Source of the DNA: Clostridia bacterium
GTDB taxonomy: Bacteria > Bacillota > Clostridia > Oscillospirales > CAG-272
NCBI GenBank assembly: GCA_017420755.1
Contig: JAFQOG010000006.1
Coordinates: 1 to 45,243, forward strand
DNA: 45,243 bases
Direction: 5' to 3'
Shown here: positions 14,928-23,938 of the stretch, piece by piece
How the letters are laid out: every line of letters begins with the position of its first letter
How positions within the stretch are numbered: position 1 is the stretch's first letter
Program-made: the position numbers and the translations under genes
Notes under the pieces: model-generated
What the model saw: only the letters and a program-made list of their open reading frames with translations
The model's database searches: none
What the model was told of the DNA's origin: nothing

Positions 14928-17423
14928 TTATTTTGTTAAGTCTATACCATAGTTCATTGCAAGAACAAGCTCTTCGATTGAAATAAGATATGCATAAGGA
15001 GCAATCAAATTCATATATGGAGCGCGTCCAATTATAGTTCTTTCACCGAAGTTCATAGTTGGATAACGTCCGTGAAGTGTTCTTGTTGATGTGTCAAGCA
15101 TATAGCCATCATATGCGCTATATACCTTTTCACCCGCATAAACCTCAAGCTCCTTGCAATATGGGAAAACCATAGCACTGGATTTGAAAACTATACGAAT
15201 ATCATTGGTTTCTACTGCTTCAAATTCAATAGCAACAACTGGCTTCTTTGTATCTATATCGTATGAAGCGCCTTCACCAACCTTAACGTACTTGCCGTCA
15301 ATAAGTGCTTCAACGTCATATGTCATAACGTGCTTATCGTAATTGCCACCTGTGATAGCATCGTTGAAGTAAAGAACAACCTTAGTGATTTCTTCCGTGT
15401 CCTTCAACTTAACACCACAGTATGTACCCTTTGTAAAGTCATTAGCGAACCATGAGAACGCATCGTCTGTAACTTGACCATCAATCAAGTAGTTAACATC
15501 GGAAACGTTAGCATAGTCGAATGAGGATGAGCAGTAAGCTTCGCCATAGCAAGCCAAGTTACCCTGCGCAGAGGATGAAGCTCTAAAGAAGTCAAGGTAA
15601 GATGAAAGGAATACGCATTGCTTACCATCCATAATAGGAGCACTAACCTCAGTAATACGAGGTTCGACTGGCTCACCATCTAATGTAGAAGATGTGAATT
15701 CAATTTTAACACCGCCAATAGTATCCTCTATTGCAATTTTGGTACGTTGCTCGTCAGTTAAAAGTGTGGAAACTGCGTCTGCCTTTTGATTTTCAGCAAA
15801 CAATGTCCATTCACCGTTTTTCTTAACATATACATTAAACTCATATTTTGAACCAGCATAGCCTTGTGGCATACTACCAAAATCGAATTTAACCTCTTTA
15901 ATTTTGTAGTCCATATCGAAATCAATCCAATAGCTTTGACCCTCATAGTCAGCTGCTTGCCATTGTGTTGTCGATAGCTTATCATTACCAAGGAGTGGGT
16001 ATTGGCTGAGCGCTGATGTTGTTGCACCTGCCATGCCACCAAGAGCCGCATCTGAAACAACCTCTGCTCCCTCTGGAACGTCAAATCTTGGCTTGTTTAC
16101 AGTTTGAAAACCGTTTATTTCTACCTCTTGAACAAGTGGAACAAGCCACCAGTCGTGAGTTGATGCAAGCTTTTGTGTGATTTCTACTTTACCATTTGAA
16201 TCATATTCAAACAAGTATCTATCTCTGTTTTCACTGTGGTAGATAGGATTTCCATCATCATCTTTTTTGCCGGTATCAATAAATGTCTCAGCTTGAACGA
16301 TTGGAAATTCAGCTCCACCGAATTTTTCATTTACTGTGAAAACTAATGGAAGACCGTCTTTTGTCGCATTATATGTAGGAATAGCTGCTTCTTCATCCTT
16401 TGTAACTGGATACTTAACACCCTTGTAGTTAACGTGTGTTACTTCATTTCCTGAATACACAAAGCCAATTTCAGATGTTGTTCCACGTAAAGCGTAAGCG
16501 CCGTACTCGGTAAATTCAACCTTTACATTCTTTGTTGTTGCGTAATCTGTATAAATTGGATTACCGTTTTCATCAACGATAATATCGCCTTCTGCATTAT
16601 AAGCAGGAAGAACCTTATCAAGCTTGATTGTCAAAACAGCAACGTCTTCACCAAGAACCTGGTAGTTCTTGTCTTCGCCTTGAACAACATACTCCATATC
16701 GTTGTTGTAGCCATGACCAGCCTCAATCCATTTACCTTGAACGAGAACCTTTATTGTAAACTTGATATTATTTCTATCGTTGCTAAACTTAAGAACTGGA
16801 GTTTTACAGGTTTTGCATTCTCTATGGTCTACAACAGGTTTAAATGTTGTTGAGTTTACTACGCTAGAGTCAATTTCGTTCATTCCACGATTGTCTTTGT
16901 AGTATTTACCATTATCCTTGTTATAATAAGCATTGAGGTCATTGCCTGCAGCATTCTTATATGTATATACTAAATAAATGCCATCCTTCTTTTGAACATC
17001 ATAGATATCGGAGTTTTGGAGATATCCATCTGCTCTGTTTTCATATCCGCACTTACCACAGAATGCACCATCATATGTACCATACTTATGCGCATAAATG
17101 GTAACTTCATTAAAGGTATAGTAGTTGTTAAATTTCATACCAACATGCTGAACTGTGTCGTCAATACCAGGAGTGTCAGGACGTTCAACAGAACCCGGAC
17201 GCCAGAACTGCCAAGAGCTATAAAGCTGACCGTTGTTTATAAAGCGAGCCGAGCTGTCTTGGTTCCAGTTACTTGACTGGTATGTCTTTCCGTTAGGTGC
17301 GATGTTAGATATAGTCTCGCCATTTGGACCAGTTGCCGCCCCGTCAGCGGCGGATATAATCCAAGTGAAGCAAGGAAGAATCATAAGAACGCACAAAATT
17401 GCAGCTAAAATTTTCTTTTTCAT
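14928..17423 (-). CDS. Secreted discoidin (F5/8 type C)-like multidomain protein
   Basis: The 831-residue product begins with a signal peptide (KKK, then a hydrophobic stretch to about residue 25, cleavage near SAADG) and has AAGGAG before the ATG. At least three beta-sandwich modules resemble F5/8 type C carbohydrate-binding domains: about residues 40-115 with a late strand pair, 455-600 (STTQWQAADYEGQSYWIDFD) and 635-790 (GTYCGVKLKDTEEITKVVLYF). Inserted in the first are two CxxC knuckles (C122/C125 in FCGKCGYENR and C203/C206 in RECKTCKTP) that look like a zinc-ribbon. No LPxTG, S-layer or C-terminal membrane anchor is seen and no enzymatic domain is recognised. It probably binds glycans outside the cell; promoter at 17463-17491. 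Confidence 0.7.
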   Translation of the reverse strand: MKKKILAAILCVLMILPCFTWIISAADGAATGPNGETISNIAPNGKTYQSSNWNQDSSARFINNGQLYSSWQFWRPGSVERPDTPGIDDTVQHVGMKFNNYYTFNEVTIYAHKYGTYDGAFCGKCGYENRADGYLQNSDIYDVQKKDGIYLVYTYKNAAGNDLNAYYNKDNGKYYKDNRGMNEIDSSVVNSTTFKPVVDHRECKTCKTPVLKFSNDRNNIKFTIKVLVQGKWIEAGHGYNNDMEYVVQGEDKNYQVLGEDVAVLTIKLDKVLPAYNAEGDIIVDENGNPIYTDYATTKNVKVEFTEYGAYALRGTTSEIGFVYSGNEVTHVNYKGVKYPVTKDEEAAIPTYNATKDGLPLVFTVNEKFGGAEFPIVQAETFIDTGKKDDDGNPIYHSENRDRYLFEYDSNGKVEITQKLASTHDWWLVPLVQEVEINGFQTVNKPRFDVPEGAEVVSDAALGGMAGATTSALSQYPLLGNDKLSTTQWQAADYEGQSYWIDFDMDYKIKEVKFDFGSMPQGYAGSKYEFNVYVKKNGEWTLFAENQKADAVSTLLTDEQRTKIAIEDTIGGVKIEFTSSTLDGEPVEPRITEVSAPIMDGKQCVFLSSYLDFFRASSSAQGNLACYGEAYCSSSFDYANVSDVNYLIDGQVTDDAFSWFANDFTKGTYCGVKLKDTEEITKVVLYFNDAITGGNYDKHVMTYDVEALIDGKYVKVGEGASYDIDTKKPVVAIEFEAVETNDIRIVFKSSAMVFPYCKELEVYAGEKVYSAYDGYMLDTSTRTLHGRYPTMNFGERTIIGRAPYMNLIAPYAYLISIEELVLAMNYGIDLTK

Positions 17424-17462
17424 ATGTACTCCTTGTACCTTTATAATATTTCTCTATTGTGT

Positions 17463-17491
17463 ATTTTACCATATATTAGACATAAATACAA
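17463..17491 (-). promoter_or_regulatory. Promoter of the discoidin-domain gene
   Basis: On the minus strand TTGTAT (17486-17491), 17-base spacer ending TGG, TAAAAT (17463-17468): an extended -10 arrangement about 40 bases before the ATG. Confidence 0.6.
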
Positions 17492-17552
17492 GTCTTTTTT
17501 GTAAATTTTTCATTAATTGTATAAAATGCGAACGCGCGCATATAATATAAAT

Positions 17553-17617
17553 AAGGTCATTGTAATAGCGCTGACCCCGTTGGGGCGCTGAATCCTTAAG
17601 GATTTTACAACGACCTT
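17553..17617. repeat. Three-way-junction palindromic element
   Basis: Outer arms 17553-17565 and 17605-17617 pair over 13 bp with one G-T wobble. They enclose a GC-rich hairpin (17567-17589: AGCG, a 4-base bulge, CCCC, GTT, GGGG, CGCT) and a perfect 12-base palindrome ATCCTTAAGGAT (17592-17603). On the plus strand a T-run follows. It lies just beyond ribF and could be a terminator, a MITE-like repeat or a small structured RNA. Confidence 0.65.
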
Positions 17618-17619
17618 TT

Positions 17620-18528
17620 TTATATGAAATATTTTTTTGCAGCCTCTGTATCGTTAGCAATTTGATTTTTCAATTTTTCAAGAGAATCAAAGCGCTTCTC
17701 TTCCCTTAAAAACTTATAAAAATTGACTCTTACATATGAGCCATATAGAAGCCCATCATAACCGATTATATAGGTTTCCAAATTTAGCTCGTGCTCATCG
17801 TCAACGCTCGGACGTACACCCACGTTGGTTATTGCAGGATAAACATCCTCACCAATTTCACATTCGGTAATATAAACACCTTTTTTTGGAACAACCTTAT
17901 CGCTTGGGAACCTTTGATTTATTGTCGGAAAACCGATTTTTGTGCCGAGCTGCTTCCCGAACTCAACCCTTGCATAAACACTGTAATTTGAGCCGAAATT
18001 GTAGAGCCTTTCTACCTCACCGTTTTCTAAAAACGAACGCAGAAGCGTGGAGCTGACGGTCTCGTTTTCAATTGTTGCTTTTGGGCAAATAACGACACTC
18101 CCTAAACCAATTTCTGAAAAATATTCATTCAAAGTGCTTGCGTTAGCGCTTGCACCCTTGCCGAATTTATAGTTGTAACCACACGAAGCACCAATGGCGT
18201 TCAACTTACCACAAAGCTCACCTTCAAAGAACTCCTTTGATGTCATATCCTTGATTTTTTCAAAGTCCTCAAGCGCAAGATAATCAATTCCAAGCTTTGA
18301 AATTGCCTTGATTTTTTCTTCAAGAGTGTAAATTTGCTTCGCACCCTTGCGTGGCGTTGATGAAAACGTATAAGCGACTGATTTGACCCCGAGCCTTTTT
18401 GCCTCATAAAACGCATTTGTCAATACCATTTTATGCGCTATATGACAGCCGTCAAATGTGCCGAGGGCAACTATTGTTTTCTCTACTATATCCACTTTTG
18501 CCATCGTTTTAAGGTCGAATATTTCCAT
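17620..18528 (-). CDS. ribF: Bifunctional riboflavin kinase / FAD synthetase
   Basis: The 302-residue product, with AAAGGAGG before the ATG, joins an N-terminal nucleotidyltransferase domain (VALGTFDGCHIAHKMVL, residues 20-36) to a C-terminal flavokinase (YSVYARVEFGKQLGTKIGFP, then PTIN, NVGVRPS, ETYI, FLREEKRF). It makes FMN from riboflavin, then FAD. The N-terminal motif reads GCHIAH where many homologues have G-x-H-x-G-H, so adenylylation should be possible but is slightly atypical. It is a single-gene unit, not beside truB/rbfA as often seen, and no FMN riboswitch precedes it. Promoter at 18569-18597. Confidence 0.9.
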   Translation of the reverse strand: MEIFDLKTMAKVDIVEKTIVALGTFDGCHIAHKMVLTNAFYEAKRLGVKSVAYTFSSTPRKGAKQIYTLEEKIKAISKLGIDYLALEDFEKIKDMTSKEFFEGELCGKLNAIGASCGYNYKFGKGASANASTLNEYFSEIGLGSVVICPKATIENETVSSTLLRSFLENGEVERLYNFGSNYSVYARVEFGKQLGTKIGFPTINQRFPSDKVVPKKGVYITECEIGEDVYPAITNVGVRPSVDDEHELNLETYIIGYDGLLYGSYVRVNFYKFLREEKRFDSLEKLKNQIANDTEAAKKYFI

Positions 18529-18568
18529 TTTGCCCTCCTTTTACTTAAATTCAAGCTTGTACTTTTAT

Positions 18569-18597
18569 ATTATACTATATTTTTTCTAAAATTCCAA
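18569..18597 (-). promoter_or_regulatory. Promoter of ribF
   Basis: On the minus strand TTGGAA (18592-18597), 17-base spacer, TATAAT (18569-18574), about 40 bases before the ATG. Confidence 0.65.
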
Positions 18598-18675
18598 GCA
18601 AAATTATTACAATTTTAACACAAATAGAGTTTTTTGTGATATTATATTATATATCAATTTTAAAAAGGAGGTTAT

Positions 18676-20439
18676 ATGAAAAAAAGCAAGTTTGGTCTTT
18701 TAAAGAGATTTGTTCCTTATTATAAAAAATATAAGTGGATTTTATTCTTGGATCTTTTGTGTGCGGCGCTCACTACCGTTTGTGAAATTGTTTTGCCGCT
18801 GATTGTTGGAAAAATAACCTCTTATGTTGAAGAAAACATCGGTGTCTCATTTGTTAAAGAGGACTTTATTAAATTGATAGTTGCCTGTGGTGTCTTTTAC
18901 ATAATTTTGAGGATTATTGACACCTGTGCGAATTTTTATATGGCATCAGTTGGTCACATTATGGGTACAAAAATCGAAACCGATATGCGCCACGATTTAT
19001 TCTCGCACCTAAACAAGCTCTCTTTCTCTTACTATGATAACACAAAAATAGGAACCTTGATGTCGCGTATGACCTCTGACCTATTTGATATAACAGAATT
19101 TGCGCACCATTGCCCCGAGGAATATTTCATTTCCGGAATCAAGCTCATTTGTGCATTTATAATTCTTTGTACAATCAATGTTCCATTGACTCTTATTATT
19201 TTCGCCTCAATACCATTTATGGTTTTATCGCTTATTTTCTTTAGAAAAAGAATGAAAAACGCATTTAAGGAATCACGTGAGCAAACCGGTCTTATCAACT
19301 CACAAATTGAGGACAGCCTTCTCGGTATAAGAGTTGTAAAGTCCTTTGCAAACGAGGACGTTGAGCAAGCGAAATTTGATAAAAGTAACAAAAAGCTGTT
19401 AAAAATCAAGAGTAAGGCATATTACACAATGGGCGGCTTCCAATCATCCACTCGCCTATCTGATGGTCTTATGTATATTCTTGTTGTGGTTGCGGGCGGT
19501 CTTTTCCTTGCACACAGCAAAATTTCAATCGCTGACTATTCTGTTTACCTACTCTTTGTATCAACCCTATTAACGTCAATACGCAGAATTGTTGAATTCT
19601 CCGAGCAATTTCAGCGTGGAATTACCGGAATTGACCGTTTTGTTGAAATTATGGATATTGAGCCGGAAATCAAAGATTCTAAAAACGCCAAAAAACTTGA
19701 AAATGTAGAGGGACGTGTCGATTTTATCGGTGTAACCTTTAAATATACAAGTGATGGTAAGGATGTTTTAACTGACCTCAATTTAAGCGTTTCTGCTGGT
19801 GAATCAATTGCACTTGTTGGTCCAAGCGGTGGTGGCAAGACCACACTCTGTTCTCTTTTACCTCGATTTTATGAGGTTAACTCCGGAGAAATCAAAATTG
19901 ACGGGACAAGCATAAAGGATGTCACACTTGAATCCTTGCGCGAAAACATTGGTGTTGTAGCACAGGACGTATATCTTTTCTCCGGTAGTGTTAAGGAAAA
20001 CATTATTTATGGAAAAAAGAACGCAACCGACGATGAGGTTATCGTGGCTGCAAAGCTTGCTGGCGCACACGAATTTATCCTTTCTCTGCCAGATGGTTAT
20101 GACACTTATGTTGGTGAGCGCGGCGTTAAGCTTTCCGGTGGACAAAAGCAACGAATTTCAATCGCGCGTGTTTTCTTGAAAAATCCTCCTATTCTTATTT
20201 TAGATGAGGCAACAAGTGCGCTTGACAATGAAAGTGAAAGAATTGTTCAAGCTTCTCTTGAAAAGCTCGCCAAGGGAAGGACAACCTTCACTATTGCTCA
20301 CAGATTGACTACAATCAAAAGCGCAGACAGAATCTTGGTTTTGAGCGAAAATGGAATAGAAGAAAGCGGAACCCATAAGGAGCTTATGGAAAAGAACGGC
20401 AAGTACGCTGATCTATATAAGCTTTATTCACAGGATTAA
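18676..20439 (+). CDS. ABC-type exporter, fused permease and ATPase
   Basis: The 587-residue product follows AAAAAGGAGG. The N-terminal half (to about 320) has six membrane segments of the type I exporter fold. The ATPase half has Walker A VGPSGGGKTT (about 376-385), Q-loop VVAQDVYLFSG, signature KLSGGQKQRISIAR, Walker B ILILDEATSALD and H-loop IAHRLTT. It is a half-transporter that would work as a homodimer; MsbA/LmrA-like lipid or drug export is likely but substrate cannot be assigned. It is monocistronic, divergent from ribF, and ends in a terminator shared with the GIY-YIG gene. Confidence 0.9.
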   Translation: MKKSKFGLLKRFVPYYKKYKWILFLDLLCAALTTVCEIVLPLIVGKITSYVEENIGVSFVKEDFIKLIVACGVFYIILRIIDTCANFYMASVGHIMGTKIETDMRHDLFSHLNKLSFSYYDNTKIGTLMSRMTSDLFDITEFAHHCPEEYFISGIKLICAFIILCTINVPLTLIIFASIPFMVLSLIFFRKRMKNAFKESREQTGLINSQIEDSLLGIRVVKSFANEDVEQAKFDKSNKKLLKIKSKAYYTMGGFQSSTRLSDGLMYILVVVAGGLFLAHSKISIADYSVYLLFVSTLLTSIRRIVEFSEQFQRGITGIDRFVEIMDIEPEIKDSKNAKKLENVEGRVDFIGVTFKYTSDGKDVLTDLNLSVSAGESIALVGPSGGGKTTLCSLLPRFYEVNSGEIKIDGTSIKDVTLESLRENIGVVAQDVYLFSGSVKENIIYGKKNATDDEVIVAAKLAGAHEFILSLPDGYDTYVGERGVKLSGGQKQRISIARVFLKNPPILILDEATSALDNESERIVQASLEKLAKGRTTFTIAHRLTTIKSADRILVLSENGIEESGTHKELMEKNGKYADLYKLYSQD

Positions 20440-20468
20440 AAAAATCGGACGTTATTCGTCCGATTTTT
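20440..20468. terminator. Bidirectional terminator, ABC exporter / GIY-YIG gene
   Basis: AAAAATCGGACG (20440-20451) pairs perfectly with 20457-20468 around a 5-base loop, with T/A tracts on both sides. It overlaps the 3' end of the GIY-YIG gene. Confidence 0.85.
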
Positions 20469-20703
20469 TATTTATTAAACTTAGCTTTTCGTTTCTTGAC
20501 AGCCTTTTGATTCTATATTCTCTTTTTTGCGCTTCGACAGAGCTTTCATGCTCCTCAAGATATACAAGTCTAACAGGCAAACGCGAGCGTGTGTATTTTG
20601 CGCCCTTGCCAGAATTGTGAGCCTTTAGCCTTTTTTCTATATCATTTGTCCAGCCGCAATAGAGTGTGCCGTCGCTACATTCAAGCAAATATACGTAATT
20701 CAT
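20452..20703 (-). CDS. GIY-YIG domain protein, UPF0213 family
   Basis: I prefer ATG 20703 (83 residues, beginning MNYVYLLECSDGTLYCGWTN), the usual start of this family, over an in-frame GTG at 20718. The fold is the minimal GIY-YIG nuclease domain: the YVY...YCG pair takes the place of GIY-YIG, followed by R (EKRLKAHNSG) and a conserved E/K-rich helix (AQKREYRIKRLSR). These small stand-alone proteins are common in Firmicutes; whether they cleave DNA is unclear. The ribosome binding site AGGTGG lies inside an 11-bp hairpin (20711-20738) downstream of aspS. Confidence 0.85.
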   Translation of the reverse strand: MNYVYLLECSDGTLYCGWTNDIEKRLKAHNSGKGAKYTRSRLPVRLVYLEEHESSVEAQKREYRIKRLSRNEKLSLINKKSDE

Positions 20704-20710
20704 TTTTAAA

Positions 20711-20738
20711 TATGCCACCTGTTTTTGCAGGTGGCATA
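20711..20738 (-). promoter_or_regulatory. 11-bp hairpin after aspS overlapping the GIY-YIG ribosome binding site
   Basis: TATGCCACCTG (minus-strand 20738-20728) pairs perfectly with CAGGTGGCATA (20721-20711) around a CAAAAA loop. The second arm holds AGGTGG, 8-10 bases before the GIY-YIG ATG, and only three T residues follow. It can act as a partial terminator or block translation initiation. Confidence 0.6.
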
Positions 20739-20748
20739 CTCCTTTTAA

Positions 20749-22527
20749 TTATTCTTCGGGAATTATAGCAATTCCAAGCTCCTTTAAGTCATCTGGGTTC
20801 GCAAAGGATGGGCATTTTGACATGATTTCTGATGCGTTTTGTGCCTTCGGGAACGCGATAACATCGCGAATATCCTCAAGTCCAAGAAGCAAGGTAACGA
20901 GTCTGTCAAGACCAAATGCAAGTCCGCCGTGTGGTGGAACACCATACTTGAACGCATCAAGCAAGAAGCCAAACTTCTCTTGTGCGTCTTCCTTGGAAAT
21001 GCCAAGAACTGAGAACATATGCTCTTGCATCTCTGTTGTGTTGATTCTGATAGAGCCTCCACCGAGCTCAGTTCCGTTAAGAACGATGTCATACGCGCGC
21101 GCTCTTACTCTGCCCGGGTCGCTGTCGATATATTGATAATCTTCAACCATAGGAGCGGTGAATGGATGATGCATTGCGTAAAATCTGCCATCCTCCTCAC
21201 TATACTCAAAGAGTGGGAATTCAGTAACCCAAAGGAACTTAAAATCAAATGGGTCGCATAGTCCTAAGCGCTTAGCACACTCGCAACGGAGCGCACCAAG
21301 GGTGTCAAAAACAACCTTGTTTTTATCGGCAACAACGAGAATAAGGTCGCCGTTTTCAAGACCGAGTCTTTCATTTATCGCATTGTTTTCTGCCTCGGTT
21401 AAGAATTTAGCATATGACGAGGAAATTTCACCATTATTGTTTTTGAGCCAAGCAAGACCCTTTGCGTGGTAATGCTTTGCTTTTTCTGTTAACTGGTCAA
21501 TTTCTTTTCTTGAGAACTTAGCGCCACCCTTGACATTAATTGCTCTTACAGAGCCACCACCTTGAACTGCGCCACTGAACACCTTAAATTCACTATTTGC
21601 AACTATATCTGAAATGTTATTAAGCTCGAAGCCAAAACGGATATCAGGCTTGTCTGAGCCATATCTTTCCATAGCCTCGTGCCAAGTCATTCTAAGGAAT
21701 GGCGTTTTTAGCTCCTTGCCCATAAAGTTTTTAAAGATATAGGCGAGGAAGCCTTCATTGATTGTCATAATTTCTTCTTCATCAGTGAAGGAAATTTCCA
21801 TATCAATTTGAGTAAACTCTGGTTGACGGTCTGCACGTAAATCCTCGTCACGGAAGCAACGAGCGATTTGAATGTAGCGGTCAAAGCCTGAGTACATAAG
21901 AAGCTGCTTGTAAATTTGTGGAGATTGTGGAAGTGCATAGAAATTGCCCTTATGAACACGGCTTGGAACTAAGTAGTCGCGTGCGCCCTCTGGCGTTGGG
22001 CGAATAAGGTTTGGAGTTTCAACGTCTATAAACCCATTTTCATTAAAATAGTTTCTTGTTAGGTTTGTAATTTTTGAGCGTGCAATGATATTGCCCTGCA
22101 TTGAAGGACGACGAAGGTCTAAATATCTATGCTTCATACGAAGCTCAGCCTTAACATCACCACTATCGGTAATTTCAAATGGTGGTGTTTGAGCCTTGTT
22201 GAGAATTTTAAACTCGTCAACAACAATTTCAATATCACCCGTTGGGATGTTCTTGTTTATTGTCGCTCTTTCACGAACAATGCCCTTTGCCATAAGAACG
22301 AACTCTGCTCTTACAACGAATGCCTTGTCAAAGATTTCCTTCTCTGTGTTTTCATCAAATGCGAGCTGTACAATGCCAGTGCGGTCACGTAGGTCGATAA
22401 AGATGAGTGAGCCCAAGTCTCTTTGCTTTTGAGCCCATCCAAGAACAGTTACTCTTTTACCGATATCGTTTTTAGTTAGCGTGCCACAATAATGTGTGCG
22501 CTTATCATTCTTTTCAAAAATGTCCAT
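20749..22527 (-). CDS. aspS: Aspartyl-tRNA synthetase
   Basis: The 592-residue product has the bacterial layout: N-terminal OB anticodon-binding domain (VTVLGWAQKQRDLGSLIFID), class II motifs 2 (QIARCFRDEDLRADRQPEFT) and 3 (GLAFGLDRLVTLLLG), the bacterial GAD insertion between them (about 285-420), and the RYLDLRR segment. It charges tRNA-Asp. It starts 10 bases after hisS, the common Firmicute hisS-aspS operon. No T-box leader is seen. Whether it is discriminating or also charges tRNA-Asn was not judged. Confidence 0.95.
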   Translation of the reverse strand: MDIFEKNDKRTHYCGTLTKNDIGKRVTVLGWAQKQRDLGSLIFIDLRDRTGIVQLAFDENTEKEIFDKAFVVRAEFVLMAKGIVRERATINKNIPTGDIEIVVDEFKILNKAQTPPFEITDSGDVKAELRMKHRYLDLRRPSMQGNIIARSKITNLTRNYFNENGFIDVETPNLIRPTPEGARDYLVPSRVHKGNFYALPQSPQIYKQLLMYSGFDRYIQIARCFRDEDLRADRQPEFTQIDMEISFTDEEEIMTINEGFLAYIFKNFMGKELKTPFLRMTWHEAMERYGSDKPDIRFGFELNNISDIVANSEFKVFSGAVQGGGSVRAINVKGGAKFSRKEIDQLTEKAKHYHAKGLAWLKNNNGEISSSYAKFLTEAENNAINERLGLENGDLILVVADKNKVVFDTLGALRCECAKRLGLCDPFDFKFLWVTEFPLFEYSEEDGRFYAMHHPFTAPMVEDYQYIDSDPGRVRARAYDIVLNGTELGGGSIRINTTEMQEHMFSVLGISKEDAQEKFGFLLDAFKYGVPPHGGLAFGLDRLVTLLLGLEDIRDVIAFPKAQNASEIMSKCPSFANPDDLKELGIAIIPEE

Positions 22528-22537
22528 ATTTCCTCCA

Positions 22538-23800
22538 TTATTTGCCCATTAAAATTTGGCAAACATTGTCTATTTCAACTTCTTCTTGGCTACTTTCTGC
22601 CATATTTTTTAGCTGTGCCTTACCACTTTCAAGCTCGGAATCGCCTAAAATCAAGGTGTATTTTGCACCAATTTTGTCGGCATATTTCATTTGCGCCTTC
22701 AAGCTTCTTGCGCTTATATCACATTCAGCGTAAATATTTTCGCCTCTTAATTTTGCAACAATTGAAAGTGCCTTCTTTCTTGCATCCTTACCCATAGGTG
22801 CGATATATAAAAGTGGCTTTTTCTCCTCTATATTGGAAGTGCCTGACGCCTCCATTGCCAAGATAAGACGGGTAAGTCCCATTCCAAATCCTATGCCGGG
22901 AAGTGATGGGCCACCGAGCTGCTCCATAAGTCCGTCGTAGCGACCACCACCACAGATGGTGCTTTGTGCGCCTATACTATCGCAAATAAATTCAAATACT
23001 GTTTTTGTGTAATAGTCAAGACCTCTTACAATCTTTGGGTCAACTGTATATTCAATGCCCTGTGCCTCAAGATATCCCTTTAAATCCTCAAAGTGATCAC
23101 TACACTCATCACAAAGGTGGTCTATTGTTTTTGGTGCGCCCTTTGCAAGCTCGGAGCAAATTGGGCTCTTGCAGTCAAGCACGCGAAGTGGGTTTGTTTT
23201 CAATCTTTCTTGACAGGTTGGGCAAAGCTCACTCTCGTGAGATTTAAAATACTCAACCAATGCTTCTCTATACTTTGGACGACAATTTGGACATCCTATT
23301 GAGTTGATATGGAGTGAAACGCCTTTAATTTCAAGTCCATTTATAAGCTCATTAGCAAGGGCGATAACTGTTGCATCAGCACTTGCATCTTGAGTTCCGA
23401 ACATTTCGGTTCCAAATTGGAAAAATTCACGGCTTCTGCCAGCCTGTGGCTTTTCGTAACGGAAGCAGTTTATTAAATAGTAGTAGCGAAGTGGCATAGC
23501 ATCTGAGGTCTTACCGTTTTCGATAATTGAACGAACAACGGAGGCTGTGCCCTCAGGACGAAGTGCAAACACTCTACCCTCTCTATCCTCAAAGGTGTAC
23601 ATTTCCTTTTGAACAACGTCAGTAACCTCGCCAACGCCTCTTTTAAAGAGCGCGAGCTCCTCAAACGTTGGGGTTCTAACCTCACCGAAGCCGTAAAGGG
23701 ATGCGACCTCTCTTGCTTTATTTTCTATTTTCTGCCAAACGAGTGCATCCTTTGGAAAAATATCCATCGTGCCTCTTGGCTTTTGAATTTTAGTTGCCAT
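22538..23800 (-). CDS. hisS: Histidyl-tRNA synthetase
   Basis: I chose ATG 23800 (MATKIQKPRGTMD, 420 residues), preceded by GAGG, over an in-frame start 30 bases upstream. Class II catalytic features are RPEGTASVVRS, YYLINCFRYEKPQAGRSREF and GGGRYDGLMEQLGG, and the C-terminal anticodon-binding domain begins near PLLYIAPMGK. A cysteine-rich insertion (CPNC, CPTC, CKSPIC, CDEC, about residues 175-240) may bind zinc; such insertions occur in Firmicute HisRS. First gene of the hisS-aspS operon, with a near-perfect promoter at 23854-23882. Confidence 0.95.
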   Translation of the reverse strand: MATKIQKPRGTMDIFPKDALVWQKIENKAREVASLYGFGEVRTPTFEELALFKRGVGEVTDVVQKEMYTFEDREGRVFALRPEGTASVVRSIIENGKTSDAMPLRYYYLINCFRYEKPQAGRSREFFQFGTEMFGTQDASADATVIALANELINGLEIKGVSLHINSIGCPNCRPKYREALVEYFKSHESELCPTCQERLKTNPLRVLDCKSPICSELAKGAPKTIDHLCDECSDHFEDLKGYLEAQGIEYTVDPKIVRGLDYYTKTVFEFICDSIGAQSTICGGGRYDGLMEQLGGPSLPGIGFGMGLTRLILAMEASGTSNIEEKKPLLYIAPMGKDARKKALSIVAKLRGENIYAECDISARSLKAQMKYADKIGAKYTLILGDSELESGKAQLKNMAESSQEEVEIDNVCQILMGK

Positions 23801-23853
23801 TTTAACCTCACAGTCCAGCTTTACACGCATAAAATATAATAAGATTACACTAT

Positions 23854-23882
23854 ATTATAGCAATGTTTAACGTTTATGTCAA
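23854..23882 (-). promoter_or_regulatory. Promoter of the hisS-aspS operon
   Basis: On the minus strand TTGACA (23877-23882), 17-base spacer, TATAAT (23854-23859): perfect consensus. The leader to the ATG is about 50 bases, too short for a T-box. Confidence 0.9.
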
Positions 23883-23895
23883 TATTTTGAGGTGA

Positions 23896-23930
23896 GAAAA
23901 TAAAAAATGTCGGTTTTTAGCCGACATTTA
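23896..23930 (-). terminator. Intrinsic terminator of spoVG
   Basis: AAATGTCGG (23905-23913) pairs with CCGACATTT (23921-23929). On the minus strand the stem is followed by a T-run. Confidence 0.85.
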
Positions 23931-23938
23931 ATATCAAA

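Noticed and set aside
18529-18675. FMN riboswitch before ribF
   Set aside because: The leader between promoter and ATG is about 40 bases with no conserved FMN aptamer elements.
23801-23938. T-box riboswitch before hisS-aspS
   Set aside because: The leader after the clear promoter is only about 50 bases and lacks a T-box sequence or antiterminator fold; the same holds for serS.
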